Below, piece after piece: positions 26,401 through 34,480 of a DNA stretch of 64,000 nucleotides. Each line of letters starts with the position of its first letter. Position 1 is the stretch's first letter. The stretch covers positions 1,674,001 to 1,738,000 of the forward strand of contig NZ_LDPY01000001.1 of assembly GCF_001038505.1 (NCBI RefSeq), in the 5' to 3' direction. The notes beneath the pieces are model-generated. The model did not search any database. It was not told where the DNA came from and was given only the letters and a program-made list of their open reading frames with translations. The translations under genes and the position numbers were made by a program. The DNA is from Puniceibacterium sp. IMCC21224. Its GTDB lineage: Bacteria > Pseudomonadota > Alphaproteobacteria > Rhodobacterales > Rhodobacteraceae.

Positions 26401-28479
26401 GCCACAGCCAGCGATACCTTTGATGTCGATACGATCACGTCAGTGTCGATCAGCGATGAACGGGTGGAAACCGACGGCATCGTCAACGCCGCCGAACGTG
26501 TGGACGGCGTGACCCTGACCGGACAGGCCGAGGCGGGGTCAACCGTCTCTGTGGTCATGGCAGGAGTGACCCAAGCTGCGACTGTCGCCGCTGACGGAAG
26601 CTGGAGCGCGACCTTTGCCGCCAGCGCCATTCCCGAGGGTGAAACCGTTCTGGACGTGACTGCCACATCCACTGATGCGGCTGGCAACCGCGCCACCGCC
26701 AGCGGACAGGTGCAGGTCGATACAATTGTGCGCAACTTTGCCATCGGCAGCACGCCGGGTGGGGATGATGGCGTGATCAACGCCGAAGAGGCGACGCAAG
26801 GCCTGACCCTGACCGGCACAACCGAAGAGGGCGCAAGCGTTACCGTCACGCTGAGCGGCATCAGCCATGCTGCGACAGTCGCCGCAGATGGCACATGGAC
26901 CGTCAGCTTTGCCGCCGCTGAACTGCCGAGCGGCGAACAGACCGTCACGCTAAGTGCGAGCAGCATCGACATTGCAGGCAATACCGAGACAGTGACTCAA
27001 GATGTGATCATCGACACCGTCGCAGGCACGCTGACGATCAGCGAGGCACCGGTCGAAGGCGACGATGTGGTCAATTTGGTCGAGGCGTCGGATGGCGTTG
27101 TGTTGACGGGGACATCGGACGCAGGTCAGGACGTGGTGGTGACGCTGGATGGCGTTTCGGTCACAGTGCCGACCGGCGCGAATGGCATCTGGGTGGCGAA
27201 CTTTGCTGCTGATCAGATCACCCCCGGGACGCATGACGCGCAGATCACCGCAACGATCACTGATCCGGCGGGCAACACTCTGACACGCACGGATTCAGTG
27301 CGGGTCGATACCGAGGTGGAAAACTTTGCTGTCACCGCCACACCCGGCGGGGCCGACGATGTGGTCAACGGCGTTGAGGCATCGGCAGGCATCACGCTAA
27401 GCGGCACGACCGAAGTCGGCGCTACAGTTTCCGTTGCGCTGGGCGATGTCACCCACGCGGCCACGGTCGATGCGGCGGGCAACTGGTCCGTCGATTTTGC
27501 CGCGAACGAGATCGCAGAGGGGCAGTACACCGCTACCGCCCATGTCGCTACCACCGATGCTGCGGGCAATACGGCGCAAACCACCGCGTCATTCGGAGTG
27601 GACACCTATGTTGACACGCTGACCCTGTCGCCCGACCCGGTGACGGCGGACAATGTGATCAACGCAGCAGAAGCGGCGCAGGGCGTCACTCTGCGCGGCA
27701 CCGTCGAAACCGGCTCGCAGGTCACAGTCACACTCGGCGGGGTGGCACATGTGGCCACCGTCGCGACCGATGGCAGTTGGAGCGTCGATGTGCCGCCAGG
27801 GTCGATCCCCGCCGGTACGCTGGACGCGCCGGTGCTGGTCGAAGCGGTCGATGCCGCAGGCAACACCCGCGACATCAGCGACACGCTGAGCATCGACACC
27901 GAGGCACCTGTTTCACCTGATGCGGCATCTTACACCCGCGACCACACCGGCCTGCGCGGCATCTCGATCGAGTCGAGCGACGATGCCGTGGCCATCGGCC
28001 ATGTCGAAGGCACCGGCGCGAATACGGTGGTTGATCCGGTCAGCTTTAGCCGGTTCGATGTCTCAGCTCTGAACGAGACCAATTTTGCCTTTGCCGAAAA
28101 CGTGCCGGACGGATCGCACCTGGTCATCACGGCGACGGATGATGCGGGCAACACCAGCGGTACCTACTTGGTGGTGGATGACACCACGACGAGCGTTGTC
28201 GACATGAGCGCGGCGGGCGTTCTGGGGCAGTTCCAGATCGAGACGATTGATCTGCAATTCGCCGAGGAAAGCCAGTTGACCATTACCGAGGCGCAGATCC
28301 TGGCGCTGTCGTCCAACAGCGACACAGTCACGGTTATCGGTGGTGTCGACGATCAGGTCACCATCACCGGGGCGCAGGCTGCAGGTCATGTGGTCGAGGA
28401 TGGCAAGGGGCTCAACGTCTTCCATCTGGGCGAAGGCACGGTGCTGATCGATGACGACATCACAAACGTGGTGATCTGA
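23401..28479 (+). CDS. Giant Ig-repeat adhesin, BapA-like, probable type I secretion substrate
   Basis: 1692 residues, no Sec signal. Residues 1-130 resemble the BapA/LapF prefix domain (GNEISLNLSQADLRGYDRAG, then LVGAEGGALYAQYG). A Gly/Ala hydrophobic patch (144-170) and a Gly/Asp/Ser linker (about 172-240) follow. Residues 243-1502 hold 13 tandem bacterial Ig-like domains of about 97 residues, each with VNAAE, LTGTAE-G-VTVT, DGSWSV, TDAAGN and a closing VDT. A unique C-terminal region (1503-1692) ends in a hydrophobic TNVVI tail like type I secretion signals. No RTX nonapeptide or von Willebrand domain is visible. The tolC, ABC and hlyD genes follow directly. Expected role: surface attachment or biofilm. 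Confidence 0.9.
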   Translation: MNAINYVVRTGAGATNYGTVGGEGQGLVVPAGTGNEISLNLSQADLRGYDRAGSDLLITLADGRVIVLDGYFDGAAADANRLFLSTDGTLSEVSLVGAEGGALYAQYGPTEAWDKWSPSDALIFVDRPEVLAAAADADEDVSMLAAGLLGGPGLLGLLGVGGAAAGATLLGSDGDGDGNGGGDNGENGGDGGGSDGGDNDNGGSDGGGSDGGGSDGGGNGGGGGFPGGGGYGPDGSGSDEWGVPTIDTPDDYFEVGGSDEQIIPVTGTAEPGSEVVVTIGDETQTTTSDPAGNWDVDFDGEDFPVDGEYPITAEVTDPDGEVVIVPGPTVAIDTTPPALEINEGTVSVGEIVNAVEHQDGVQIGGTVEPGAMVVVTIDDVDFAATVDPAGNWTTVIDTTVLPGGEYTQSVTVTATDSFDNATIVVDAVEIDTVPHPLTIDSVGGDDLINAADAEAGFDITGTSTPGAEVVVVFADTTHTATTTAEGTWSVSVEAGTVTGEYTSTITAQTVDVAGNPSSASSEVQIDTVVTLEITNLPLAVDDIVNADEQDAGVALTGTAQAGSSVTVTIGDVTQAVTATAEGTWTVTFTATDLPGGTYGTEAVVAAVDTSGNSTQITHGFSVDTEISVTIDSTLAGDGLLNAAEAGQGFDITGTAEVGATVTVTFNSRTYTTVTTETGTWSVTVPAADITAGAYEAEITATAVDAAGNSGSANGSISVDTTAGVTLDGGIGGEDGILSAAERAEGVTLTGTAQSGSTVTVVIAGTSFVATATEAGIWSMDVPAGAIPEGTQDVAINVSAVTLVGNTATTTGTMSVDTEAFVSVDASGAGGDGTVNAAEHPDGVTLTGQSEPGSSVDVTMGAVTQAATVAADGSWTVSFAADAVPTGEQDVTVTATATDAAGNMATASDIFAVDTVTSVSLDASGVAGDGVVNAAERAAGVTFTGQAEAGSTVSVVIGSTTQAATVATDGSWTVTFGGGAMPEGEKQVTVTATATDAAGNTATASDTFDVDTITSVSISDERVETDGIVNAAERVDGVTLTGQAEAGSTVSVVMAGVTQAATVAADGSWSATFAASAIPEGETVLDVTATSTDAAGNRATASGQVQVDTIVRNFAIGSTPGGDDGVINAEEATQGLTLTGTTEEGASVTVTLSGISHAATVAADGTWTVSFAAAELPSGEQTVTLSASSIDIAGNTETVTQDVIIDTVAGTLTISEAPVEGDDVVNLVEASDGVVLTGTSDAGQDVVVTLDGVSVTVPTGANGIWVANFAADQITPGTHDAQITATITDPAGNTLTRTDSVRVDTEVENFAVTATPGGADDVVNGVEASAGITLSGTTEVGATVSVALGDVTHAATVDAAGNWSVDFAANEIAEGQYTATAHVATTDAAGNTAQTTASFGVDTYVDTLTLSPDPVTADNVINAAEAAQGVTLRGTVETGSQVTVTLGGVAHVATVATDGSWSVDVPPGSIPAGTLDAPVLVEAVDAAGNTRDISDTLSIDTEAPVSPDAASYTRDHTGLRGISIESSDDAVAIGHVEGTGANTVVDPVSFSRFDVSALNETNFAFAENVPDGSHLVITATDDAGNTSGTYLVVDDTTTSVVDMSAAGVLGQFQIETIDLQFAEESQLTITEAQILALSSNSDTVTVIGGVDDQVTITGAQAAGHVVEDGKGLNVFHLGEGTVLIDDDITNVVI
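24004..24048 (+). repeat. Three perfect 15-bp tandem repeats in the adhesin linker
   Basis: GGTGGCAGCGATGGC occurs three times without a mismatch, encoding GGSDG units, with degenerate copies on both sides. The 15-bp unit keeps the frame, so slippage would change linker length without breaking the protein. Confidence 0.9.
24127..27903 (+). repeat. Thirteen tandem Ig-like domain repeats (about 290 bp each)
   Basis: Domain boundaries recur at each VDT or IDT triplet about every 97 codons. Repeats 7, 8 and 9 (about 25860-26730) are the most alike, sharing long stretches such as TATATDAAGN, while repeats 1-3 and 11-13 are more divergent. This suggests recent duplication or homogenisation in the middle of the array. 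Confidence 0.85.
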
Positions 28480-28480
28480 G

Positions 28481-28498
28481 ACCGGCGGGCGCGCCGGT
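28481..28498 (+). other. Strong stem-loop between the adhesin gene and its secretion operon
   Basis: ACCGGCG pairs perfectly with CGCCGGT around a 4-nt loop directly after the adhesin stop. No T-run follows. It could partly attenuate read-through or protect the 3' end of the adhesin mRNA, so that adhesin and transporter are made in unequal amounts. Confidence 0.5.
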
Positions 28499-28561
28499 GG
28501 ACTTCAGAGTTTCCCGGCGCGGGATACCAAAAAGACGAAACCCGACAACGGGGGCAAGAGC

Positions 28562-29884
28562 ATGAGGCAGAGCCGCTGGCAGACCTATGGTCTGATTGCT
28601 GCAATAACGGCGCTGACAGGCTGTGCCGAGGGGCCAGGCGGCGGCAACGCTGTCACCCGGTTTCTGAACGACACGACAGGCAGGGGGGCGGCGCAGATCG
28701 ACGCACCCGAACCCTCAGAGGACGAAGCGGCGTCGCCGATTATCCGCGATTTGCGGGCGCGCCAGTCGGTGCTGGTCGTCGACAGTGCCTATGGTCAGAT
28801 CGCCGCGTCGGTGCTGGCCGCTGATGCACGTGTGGCCGAAGCTGAGCTGCGTATCGCCCGCCTGCGGGCCGAAGCGGCGCAGCGCAACTGGCTGCCGACC
28901 ATCGGGCCGCGCATTTCCTTGACGTCTTTGGGCGATATGGCTGCTGATCTGGTGATCAATCAGGTGCTGTTCGACAACGGCCGCAAAAAGGCGGAACGCG
29001 ATCTGGCCCGCGCCGATGTGGAACTGGCCGCTGTGGGGCTGGCCGAGGATGGCAACAACCGGGTCTACGAGGCGTTGTCGCTGTATCTGTTGGCAGAGGA
29101 AGGTCGCGCCGCCAGCGCCCATTTCGGTCGGGCACTGGATGACATGTCGCAATTCGAATGGGTGATGAACGAACGGGTGCGGGGCGGGGTGTCGGACACC
29201 TCCGACCTCAATATCCTGCGCCAGCGGCTGGCGGATCTGCGGGCGCGTAAATCCGCATCGCAAGAGCAGGCCACAACCGCACTGGCCGAACTGACCGCGA
29301 TGTCCGCGACTCCGCTGGACGGGGTTCGGGGGCTAAGCGGGCTGAACATGGCACCGGGTGGCGTCGAACCGGTCGCGGTTCTGGCCGCGCAGGCGCAAAA
29401 AGGCCGCGCGGTCGCGCAGGCGCGGATCACGCGCGCGTCGCATCTTCCGGGGCTTTCGGCCGGCGGCAGTATCGGTGATTCCGGGGATCAATACGGCCTG
29501 AACATCGAATCCGAACAGCTGTTGGGTCTGGGTACCGGAGCTACGCTGCAATCTTTGGCCGCCGTCGAAGAGACCGAAAGCCGCAAGATCGTGCAGGCCC
29601 GTGAAGACGCTCAGCGCGAGGTGCAATCGCAATTGCGTCAGCGTGATGCGCTGCAACGCCAAGCCAAAGAGGCCAAGACGCTGACGGTTCAGGCCAAGGC
29701 GAACCTCGACCTCTTTCAGCGCCAATATGAAGGTGGGCAACGGCAGGTTATGGATGTTGTGGGGGTTTACGAGACGTATGCCCACGCATTGGAGAAAGAG
29801 TTGGATCTGACCTATGGTGCCGCGCGGGCCGGGCTTGAAATTGCCCGCATCCGTGGTGTCCTTGCCGATGGGGGCCTGATGTGA
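28562..29884 (+). CDS. TolC-family outer membrane lipoprotein of a type I secretion system
   Basis: 440 residues; the N-terminus has a lipoprotein signal with lipobox LTGC (C21). Two long heptad-rich regions (about 85-210 and 300-420) with many Ala, Glu, Gln and Arg residues form the helical barrel of a TolC trimer, with VINQVLFDNGRKKAE resembling the family strand-turn motif. It is the outer-membrane exit duct for the adhesin. The ATG follows GGGGGCAAGAGC. The end overlaps the ABC gene by four bases (GTGA). Acylation of the duct is a common variant in this family. Confidence 0.87.
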   Translation: MRQSRWQTYGLIAAITALTGCAEGPGGGNAVTRFLNDTTGRGAAQIDAPEPSEDEAASPIIRDLRARQSVLVVDSAYGQIAASVLAADARVAEAELRIARLRAEAAQRNWLPTIGPRISLTSLGDMAADLVINQVLFDNGRKKAERDLARADVELAAVGLAEDGNNRVYEALSLYLLAEEGRAASAHFGRALDDMSQFEWVMNERVRGGVSDTSDLNILRQRLADLRARKSASQEQATTALAELTAMSATPLDGVRGLSGLNMAPGGVEPVAVLAAQAQKGRAVAQARITRASHLPGLSAGGSIGDSGDQYGLNIESEQLLGLGTGATLQSLAAVEETESRKIVQAREDAQREVQSQLRQRDALQRQAKEAKTLTVQAKANLDLFQRQYEGGQRQVMDVVGVYETYAHALEKELDLTYGAARAGLEIARIRGVLADGGLM

Positions 29885-32112
29885 GCGGCGCGGCGGTACC
29901 AGATCTCGCCGGTCGGGCCAGGCAGGCGGTTCTGCGGGCCGTGCCAACACCTGATGCCGCGACAGACGCTGTTGCGAACCGTCCGAACCCGGCACCGCGC
30001 CAGTCTGAACGCGCCCGCGCGCGGGCGGATCTGATCCGGGTTCTGGCCCGTCGGTTGGGGCTGAACGCACGTCAGCCCGATATCCTTGACGCGCTGGCCC
30101 GCCACTCGGATGGCGCGACGATTGAAGCCAAGGCGATGCTGGCCGGTCTAAAGGCTGCGGGATTGCGCGCCGAAATCCAGCAGATTCGCGCACCCGATGC
30201 CACGCTGTGGCCCGCACTGGCGATGATGACCAGCGGTCAGGTGGTTCTGGTGCTGGGGCAAGAGGGCGCACTTCTCTCAATCTATGACGACAGTCAGCCC
30301 GAGAAACGCTCGGACGTCGCGATCGCCGACTTTACCCCGTATTTCACCGGCACGCTGCTGCGGGCCGAGGCGGCTCTGGACGCGCTGGGCGACGTTCACA
30401 AGGACACTGAGCGTCAGCCGCATTGGTTCTGGGGCCAGTTCGCCCGGTTTTCAAAACCCTTTGGCGAGGTGGCGTTGGGATCGTTTGTCGCCAATCTTCT
30501 GGCCGTCGCCGTGGCGCTGTTTTCGCTTCAGGTCTACGACCGGGTGATTCCGCATCAATCTGAGGCGACGCTGTGGGTACTGGCCGCCGGCGCCGCAATT
30601 GCACTGCTGATGGAGGGGTTCCTGAAACTCGCGCGTTCGCAACTTCTGGATGGTGCCGGTCGTCAAATCGAAGTGACGGTGCAGGATATGCTGATGACCC
30701 GGCTGCTGGGAATGCGGTCTGACATGGTGGGGCGATCCCCCAGTCAACTATTCTCGTCGATGCGGGAATTCGGGTCGGTCCGAGAGTTTTTTACTGCCTC
30801 AACCGCCGGTGCGCTGGCGGATATTCCGTTCATCTTTGTGTTCCTGCTGCTGGTCTGGTCGATTGCCGGATCTGTGGTCTGGGTGCTGGTACTGGGCGGT
30901 GTCCTGATGGTGTTGCCGGGGCTGGTGATGCAGAAACGCATGATCCGCCTGACGCAGGAAATGCAGGGCGCATCTGCCCGACTGTCGCGGTTGCTTCAGG
31001 AAACCGTGGTAGAACTGGACACAATCAAGACACAGCGCGGCGAAGACCGGTTTCGCAGGCTCTGGTCCGAACTGACGGCGCTTCAGGCGGTCAAGACATC
31101 GGAGCAGCGGCGGCTGTCGTCAAAACTGACGTTCTGGAGTCAGGGCGTGCAGCAGGCGACCTATGTGGCGGCGGTCATCATGGGCACCTATCTGGTGTTC
31201 GCGGGTGAATTCACTGTTGGCTCGATCATCGCCACTGGCATTCTGACGTCGCGCACGCTTGCTCCACTGACGCAGGCCACGGGTATTTTGGCACGCTGGG
31301 GCAACGTCAAGGCCGCCCTCGACGGGCTGGATCGGATTGCTGACGCACCGCAAGACCGCAGCGCCACCCGCACCTATCTGCGCCGCGAACGCCTGACAGG
31401 CGCCTATGTGCTGCGGGCCACGCGGTTCCGTTACGGCGAAGACGACGCCGCCGTGCTGGATATCGCGCAACTGGCGATTCAGCCCGGGCAAAAGGTGGCA
31501 ATCCTTGGTCCCAACGGGTCGGGAAAATCAACGCTGCTCAAGCTGCTGTCGGGGCTTTATGCACCGTCCGAAGGCGGGGTGATGATCGACGGGTGCGAGA
31601 TGGGCCAGATCGACCCGCGCGATTTGCGCCGCTGCATCGGTTATCTGGGGCAAGAGGTGCGGCTGTTTCAGGGCACCCTGCGCGACAACCTCAACCTTAG
31701 CCTGTTGGAGCGTGATGACGACCGGCTGTATCAGGCCCTCGATTTCGCCGGGTTGGGGCAATTTGTGAAATCGCATCCGCTGGGACTGGATCTTGAGATT
31801 CGCGATGGCGGTGAGGGAATGTCTGTCGGGCAACGTCAAAGCATCGGCTGGGCGCGGCTGTGGTTGCAGGATCCCGATATCTGCCTGCTGGATGAACCCA
31901 CTGCGGCATTGGATCAGACCTTGGAAAAGACGCTGATTTCCCGGCTTGAGGGCTGGTTGCAGGGGCGCACGGCGATCATTGCCACGCATCGCGTGCCGAT
32001 TCTGGCGCTGGCTGACCGCACACTGATTCTGGCCGGTGGCCGGATGGCCGTGGACGGACCGCGTGATGAGGTGTTGGCCCATCTGCGCGGCTTGGGACAG
32101 GGGATTGGCTGA
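29881..32112 (+). CDS. Type I secretion permease/ATPase with degenerate C39-like N-domain
   Basis: 743 residues, GTG start overlapping the TolC stop (GTGA). Residues about 45-165 form a C39 peptidase-like domain without a catalytic cysteine, the form that binds but does not cut its substrate. Membrane segments span about 195-470. The ATPase has Walker A GPNGSGKST near 542-550, an altered signature MSVGQRQSIGWARLW in place of LSGGQ, and Walker B ICLLDEPTAALD, then ATHRV. This matches the LssB/LapB type that exports giant adhesins. It works with the HlyD protein encoded downstream (TGATG overlap). Confidence 0.92.
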   Translation: MSGAAVPDLAGRARQAVLRAVPTPDAATDAVANRPNPAPRQSERARARADLIRVLARRLGLNARQPDILDALARHSDGATIEAKAMLAGLKAAGLRAEIQQIRAPDATLWPALAMMTSGQVVLVLGQEGALLSIYDDSQPEKRSDVAIADFTPYFTGTLLRAEAALDALGDVHKDTERQPHWFWGQFARFSKPFGEVALGSFVANLLAVAVALFSLQVYDRVIPHQSEATLWVLAAGAAIALLMEGFLKLARSQLLDGAGRQIEVTVQDMLMTRLLGMRSDMVGRSPSQLFSSMREFGSVREFFTASTAGALADIPFIFVFLLLVWSIAGSVVWVLVLGGVLMVLPGLVMQKRMIRLTQEMQGASARLSRLLQETVVELDTIKTQRGEDRFRRLWSELTALQAVKTSEQRRLSSKLTFWSQGVQQATYVAAVIMGTYLVFAGEFTVGSIIATGILTSRTLAPLTQATGILARWGNVKAALDGLDRIADAPQDRSATRTYLRRERLTGAYVLRATRFRYGEDDAAVLDIAQLAIQPGQKVAILGPNGSGKSTLLKLLSGLYAPSEGGVMIDGCEMGQIDPRDLRRCIGYLGQEVRLFQGTLRDNLNLSLLERDDDRLYQALDFAGLGQFVKSHPLGLDLEIRDGGEGMSVGQRQSIGWARLWLQDPDICLLDEPTAALDQTLEKTLISRLEGWLQGRTAIIATHRVPILALADRTLILAGGRMAVDGPRDEVLAHLRGLGQGIG

Positions 32113-33293
32113 TGGCAATGCAGGCGACCAATCTGGGCGGACAACTGGGCGCCAGGATGCGTGGGCCGTCGCTGACGATCTGGCTGTGTGCCGCGACGGT
32201 GGGGTTGTTCATCCTCTGGGCCGGCTTTGCCTGGGTTGACGAGATCGTGCGCGCCGAGGGCGAGATTATCAGCGAGTCGCGCCCGCAGATCATTCAGAAT
32301 CTCGAAGGTGGGATTCTGTCAGAACTGTTGGTCAAAGAGGGCGATACAGTGGAACGCGGCGATGTGTTGGCCCGGCTGCACGGGACGATGTTCCAATCTT
32401 CGGTCGATGATCTCAGCGATCAGATCGCCGCGCTTGAGATCCGGCGGTTGCGGCTAGAGGCGGAATTGGCCGAACAGGCAGAGTTCACTGTACCTGATAC
32501 ACTGGCGGTGCAAAGCCCCGGTATTGTTGCGTCGGAACGGGCGCTGTTGGCCGCGCGGGTGGCCGACAGTCTGAGCCGCAGGGGTGGGGCCAAGCGTGTG
32601 CTGGATCAGGCGGCACAGGAACGCACGTTGATGGAGGACCTTCTGGGCAAGAAGGTCGTGTCGCTGATCGAGGTGACGCGCGCACGCAAGGCCCATGCTG
32701 ATGCCCGGATGCAGTTTGACGAGATCGTCTCGCAGACCGAACTGACGCGGGCGCAAGAGTTTTCAGACACGCTTAAGGAACTGGCGACGCTGCGCCAGAA
32801 CCTGAAGTCAAGCACCGACCAATTGAGCCGCACGGTTCTGGTCAGTCCGATGCACGGCGTGGTCAACACGTTGTCCGTGACTACCATCGGCGGCGTTGTT
32901 CGTCCGGGCGAAGAGATCCTGCGCATCACGCCCTTGGACGAGGAACTATTTGTTGAGGCACAGGTCAAGCCCGAGAACATCGCCAATATCCGCGGCGGGC
33001 AGGAGGCGACGATCAAGTTGTCGGCCTATGACTACACGATCTACGGCACGCTCAAGGGGCGGGTCGACGTGATCTCGGCTGATACCTTCAAGGACGAGCG
33101 CCGGGCAGATGCCGAACCGCATTACAAGGTCACGTTGCGGGTGGACCGGACCGAACTGACTGAGCGTCAGCGCAATATCGAGATTCGGCCGGGGATGCTG
33201 GCACAGGTCGAACTGCACACTGGCGAAAAAACCATTCTGCAATATTTGCTCAAACCGCTCTATAAATCGCGTGAGGCGTTCCGCGAGCCCTAG
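32112..33293 (+). CDS. HlyD-family periplasmic adaptor of the type I secretion system
   Basis: Membrane fusion protein, 393 residues. One membrane anchor lies at about 21-40 (LTIWLCAATVGLFILWAGFAW). The first half of the lipoyl domain is QIIQNLEGGILSELLVKEGD, long coiled coils run about 95-235, and the second lipoyl half and barrel include VSPMHGVVNTL and GGVVRPGEEILRI. The C-terminus has IEIRPGMLAQVEL and a membrane-proximal LLKPLYKSREAF, both typical. It bridges the inner-membrane ABC transporter and the TolC lipoprotein. It is the last gene of the operon. Confidence 0.93.
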   Translation: MAMQATNLGGQLGARMRGPSLTIWLCAATVGLFILWAGFAWVDEIVRAEGEIISESRPQIIQNLEGGILSELLVKEGDTVERGDVLARLHGTMFQSSVDDLSDQIAALEIRRLRLEAELAEQAEFTVPDTLAVQSPGIVASERALLAARVADSLSRRGGAKRVLDQAAQERTLMEDLLGKKVVSLIEVTRARKAHADARMQFDEIVSQTELTRAQEFSDTLKELATLRQNLKSSTDQLSRTVLVSPMHGVVNTLSVTTIGGVVRPGEEILRITPLDEELFVEAQVKPENIANIRGGQEATIKLSAYDYTIYGTLKGRVDVISADTFKDERRADAEPHYKVTLRVDRTELTERQRNIEIRPGMLAQVELHTGEKTILQYLLKPLYKSREAFREP

Positions 33294-33362
33294 GCGTGGC
33301 GGTATCCGCTCGCACGTCCGTGCGGTGTGGGGTAGGCGGGGGATCTGAGCCGGGGAATTTGG

Positions 33363-33878
33363 ATGAATTGTATATTGTGTGGGGCGGATGGCGCCACAGC
33401 GTTGGTGGTTCCGGTCTCAGAGCTTCAGACGCAGGTGTGCGACACCTGCCGCAGCGGGATCGAGGCGGCACCCGAGGACGGACCGCACTGGCAATGCCTG
33501 CACGACGCAATCTGGTCTGGCGATGCGGGCGGGCAAATCCTGGCATGGAGAGTGCTGCACCGGTTGGACACGCTCTGGGCGCGCGAATTACTGGAGATTG
33601 CCTATCTGGAGCCCGATGTGCTGGCGCAGGCAGAGGCGGGATTGGTCGATGCAGGAATACCCGACGTGGTGCATCGCGACAGCAATGGCGCTGTGTTGGC
33701 GCAAGGCGATACGGTTGTGCTGATCAAGGATCTGGTGGTCAAGGGCGGCGGGTTCACCGCCAAGCGTGGTACTTCGGTGCGCGGGATCTCTCTGGTTTCG
33801 GACAATGCGATGCAGATTGAAGGTCGCGTCGACGGCCAGAGAATCGTGTTGTTGACGCAGTTTGTTAAGAAATCTTGA
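33363..33878 (+). CDS. PhnA/YjdM-like zinc-ribbon protein
   Basis: Soluble protein of 171 residues. The N-terminus is a zinc ribbon (C3, C6, C26 and C29), and the C-terminal domain has DSNGAVLAQGDTVVLIKDL, VKGGGFTAKRGTSVRGI and a final FVKK, matching E. coli YjdM (formerly PhnA). The middle part (about 40-100) is longer than in the E. coli protein and rich in W and L. YjdM was named for phosphonate use but its function is unclear; phn genes are absent here. It stands alone, convergent with dtd. Confidence 0.85.
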   Translation: MNCILCGADGATALVVPVSELQTQVCDTCRSGIEAAPEDGPHWQCLHDAIWSGDAGGQILAWRVLHRLDTLWARELLEIAYLEPDVLAQAEAGLVDAGIPDVVHRDSNGAVLAQGDTVVLIKDLVVKGGGFTAKRGTSVRGISLVSDNAMQIEGRVDGQRIVLLTQFVKKS

Positions 33879-33912
33879 GCTCATGACGGTCAGGCTGTCG
33901 TGATCCAAAGGG

Positions 33913-33927
33913 GCGGCCTGCGGCCGC
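33913..33927. terminator. Short GC stem-loop between convergent genes
   Basis: GCGGCC and GGCCGC form a perfect 6-bp stem with a 3-nt loop, 35 bp after the PhnA-like gene. No T-run is present, so a bidirectional terminator role is only suggested by position. Confidence 0.35.
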
Positions 33928-34036
33928 GCCGGATATCTCGGCTATGGCCCTTTGGGCCAACGCCTCGGGTTGGCGCGCGTTGTGACGGTGCGGGCCGATC
34001 AGTCGCGTTGCATGGTGTCGGGTGGGCCGATCCGGC

Positions 34037-34480
34037 TTAGCGCGCGGTATCAAGCCAGAGCGTGATTGGTCCATCGTTGACAAGTGCCACGGCCATGTCG
34101 GCGCCGAAGCGGCCTGTGGCGACCGGGATGCCTTTTGCACGGACCTGATCTGCGAACGCCTGATACAGGGTTTGGCCGGTGGCGGGATCGGCTGCGGCAG
34201 AAAAGCCGGGGCGATTGCCGCGTGTGGTGTCGGCCGCCAGGGTGAACTGACTGACGATCAGCGCTGCGCCGCCGGTGTCCACGAGGGAGCGGTTCATTTT
34301 GTCGGCGTTGTCGCGAAAGATCCGCAGCTTGGCAACCTTTGACGCAAGAGTTGCCGCCTCGGCCAGGGTGTCGTTCTGCATCGCGCAGACGAATATCAAC
34401 AGGCCGGGGCCGGTTTGGGCGATTACCGTATCATCGACGCTGACCGATGCTTGGGTGACGCGTTGCAGCAGTGCCCTCAC
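34037..34480 (-). CDS. dtd: D-aminoacyl-tRNA deacylase
   Basis: Cytoplasmic proofreading enzyme of 147 residues, the standard length, which hydrolyses D-amino acids from tRNA. The two family motifs are present: SQFTLAAD and a C-terminal [11 protein letters not shown]. The N-terminus [16 protein letters not shown] is typical. It starts with GTG, overlapping the stop of the PfkB kinase gene by four bases (GTGA), so the two are translationally coupled. The link to a sugar kinase is probably only positional. Confidence 0.95.
   Translation of the reverse strand: MRALLQRVTQASVSVDDTVIAQTGPGLLIFVCAMQNDTLAEAATLASKVAKLRIFRDNADKMNRSLVDTGGAALIVSQFTLAADTTRGNRPGFSAAADPATGQTLYQAFADQVRAKGIPVATGRFGADMAVALVNDGPITLWLDTAR

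Noticed and set aside
24153..26981. Several long minus-strand frames (about 340-375 codons) across the adhesin
   Set aside because: They repeat with the period of the Ig domains and are complements of repetitive coding DNA; no ribosome sites or domains.
33879..34036. Search for a small gene or RNA between the PhnA-like gene and dtd
   Set aside because: Only a short GC hairpin is visible; no ribosome site with a sensible frame and no RNA family features.
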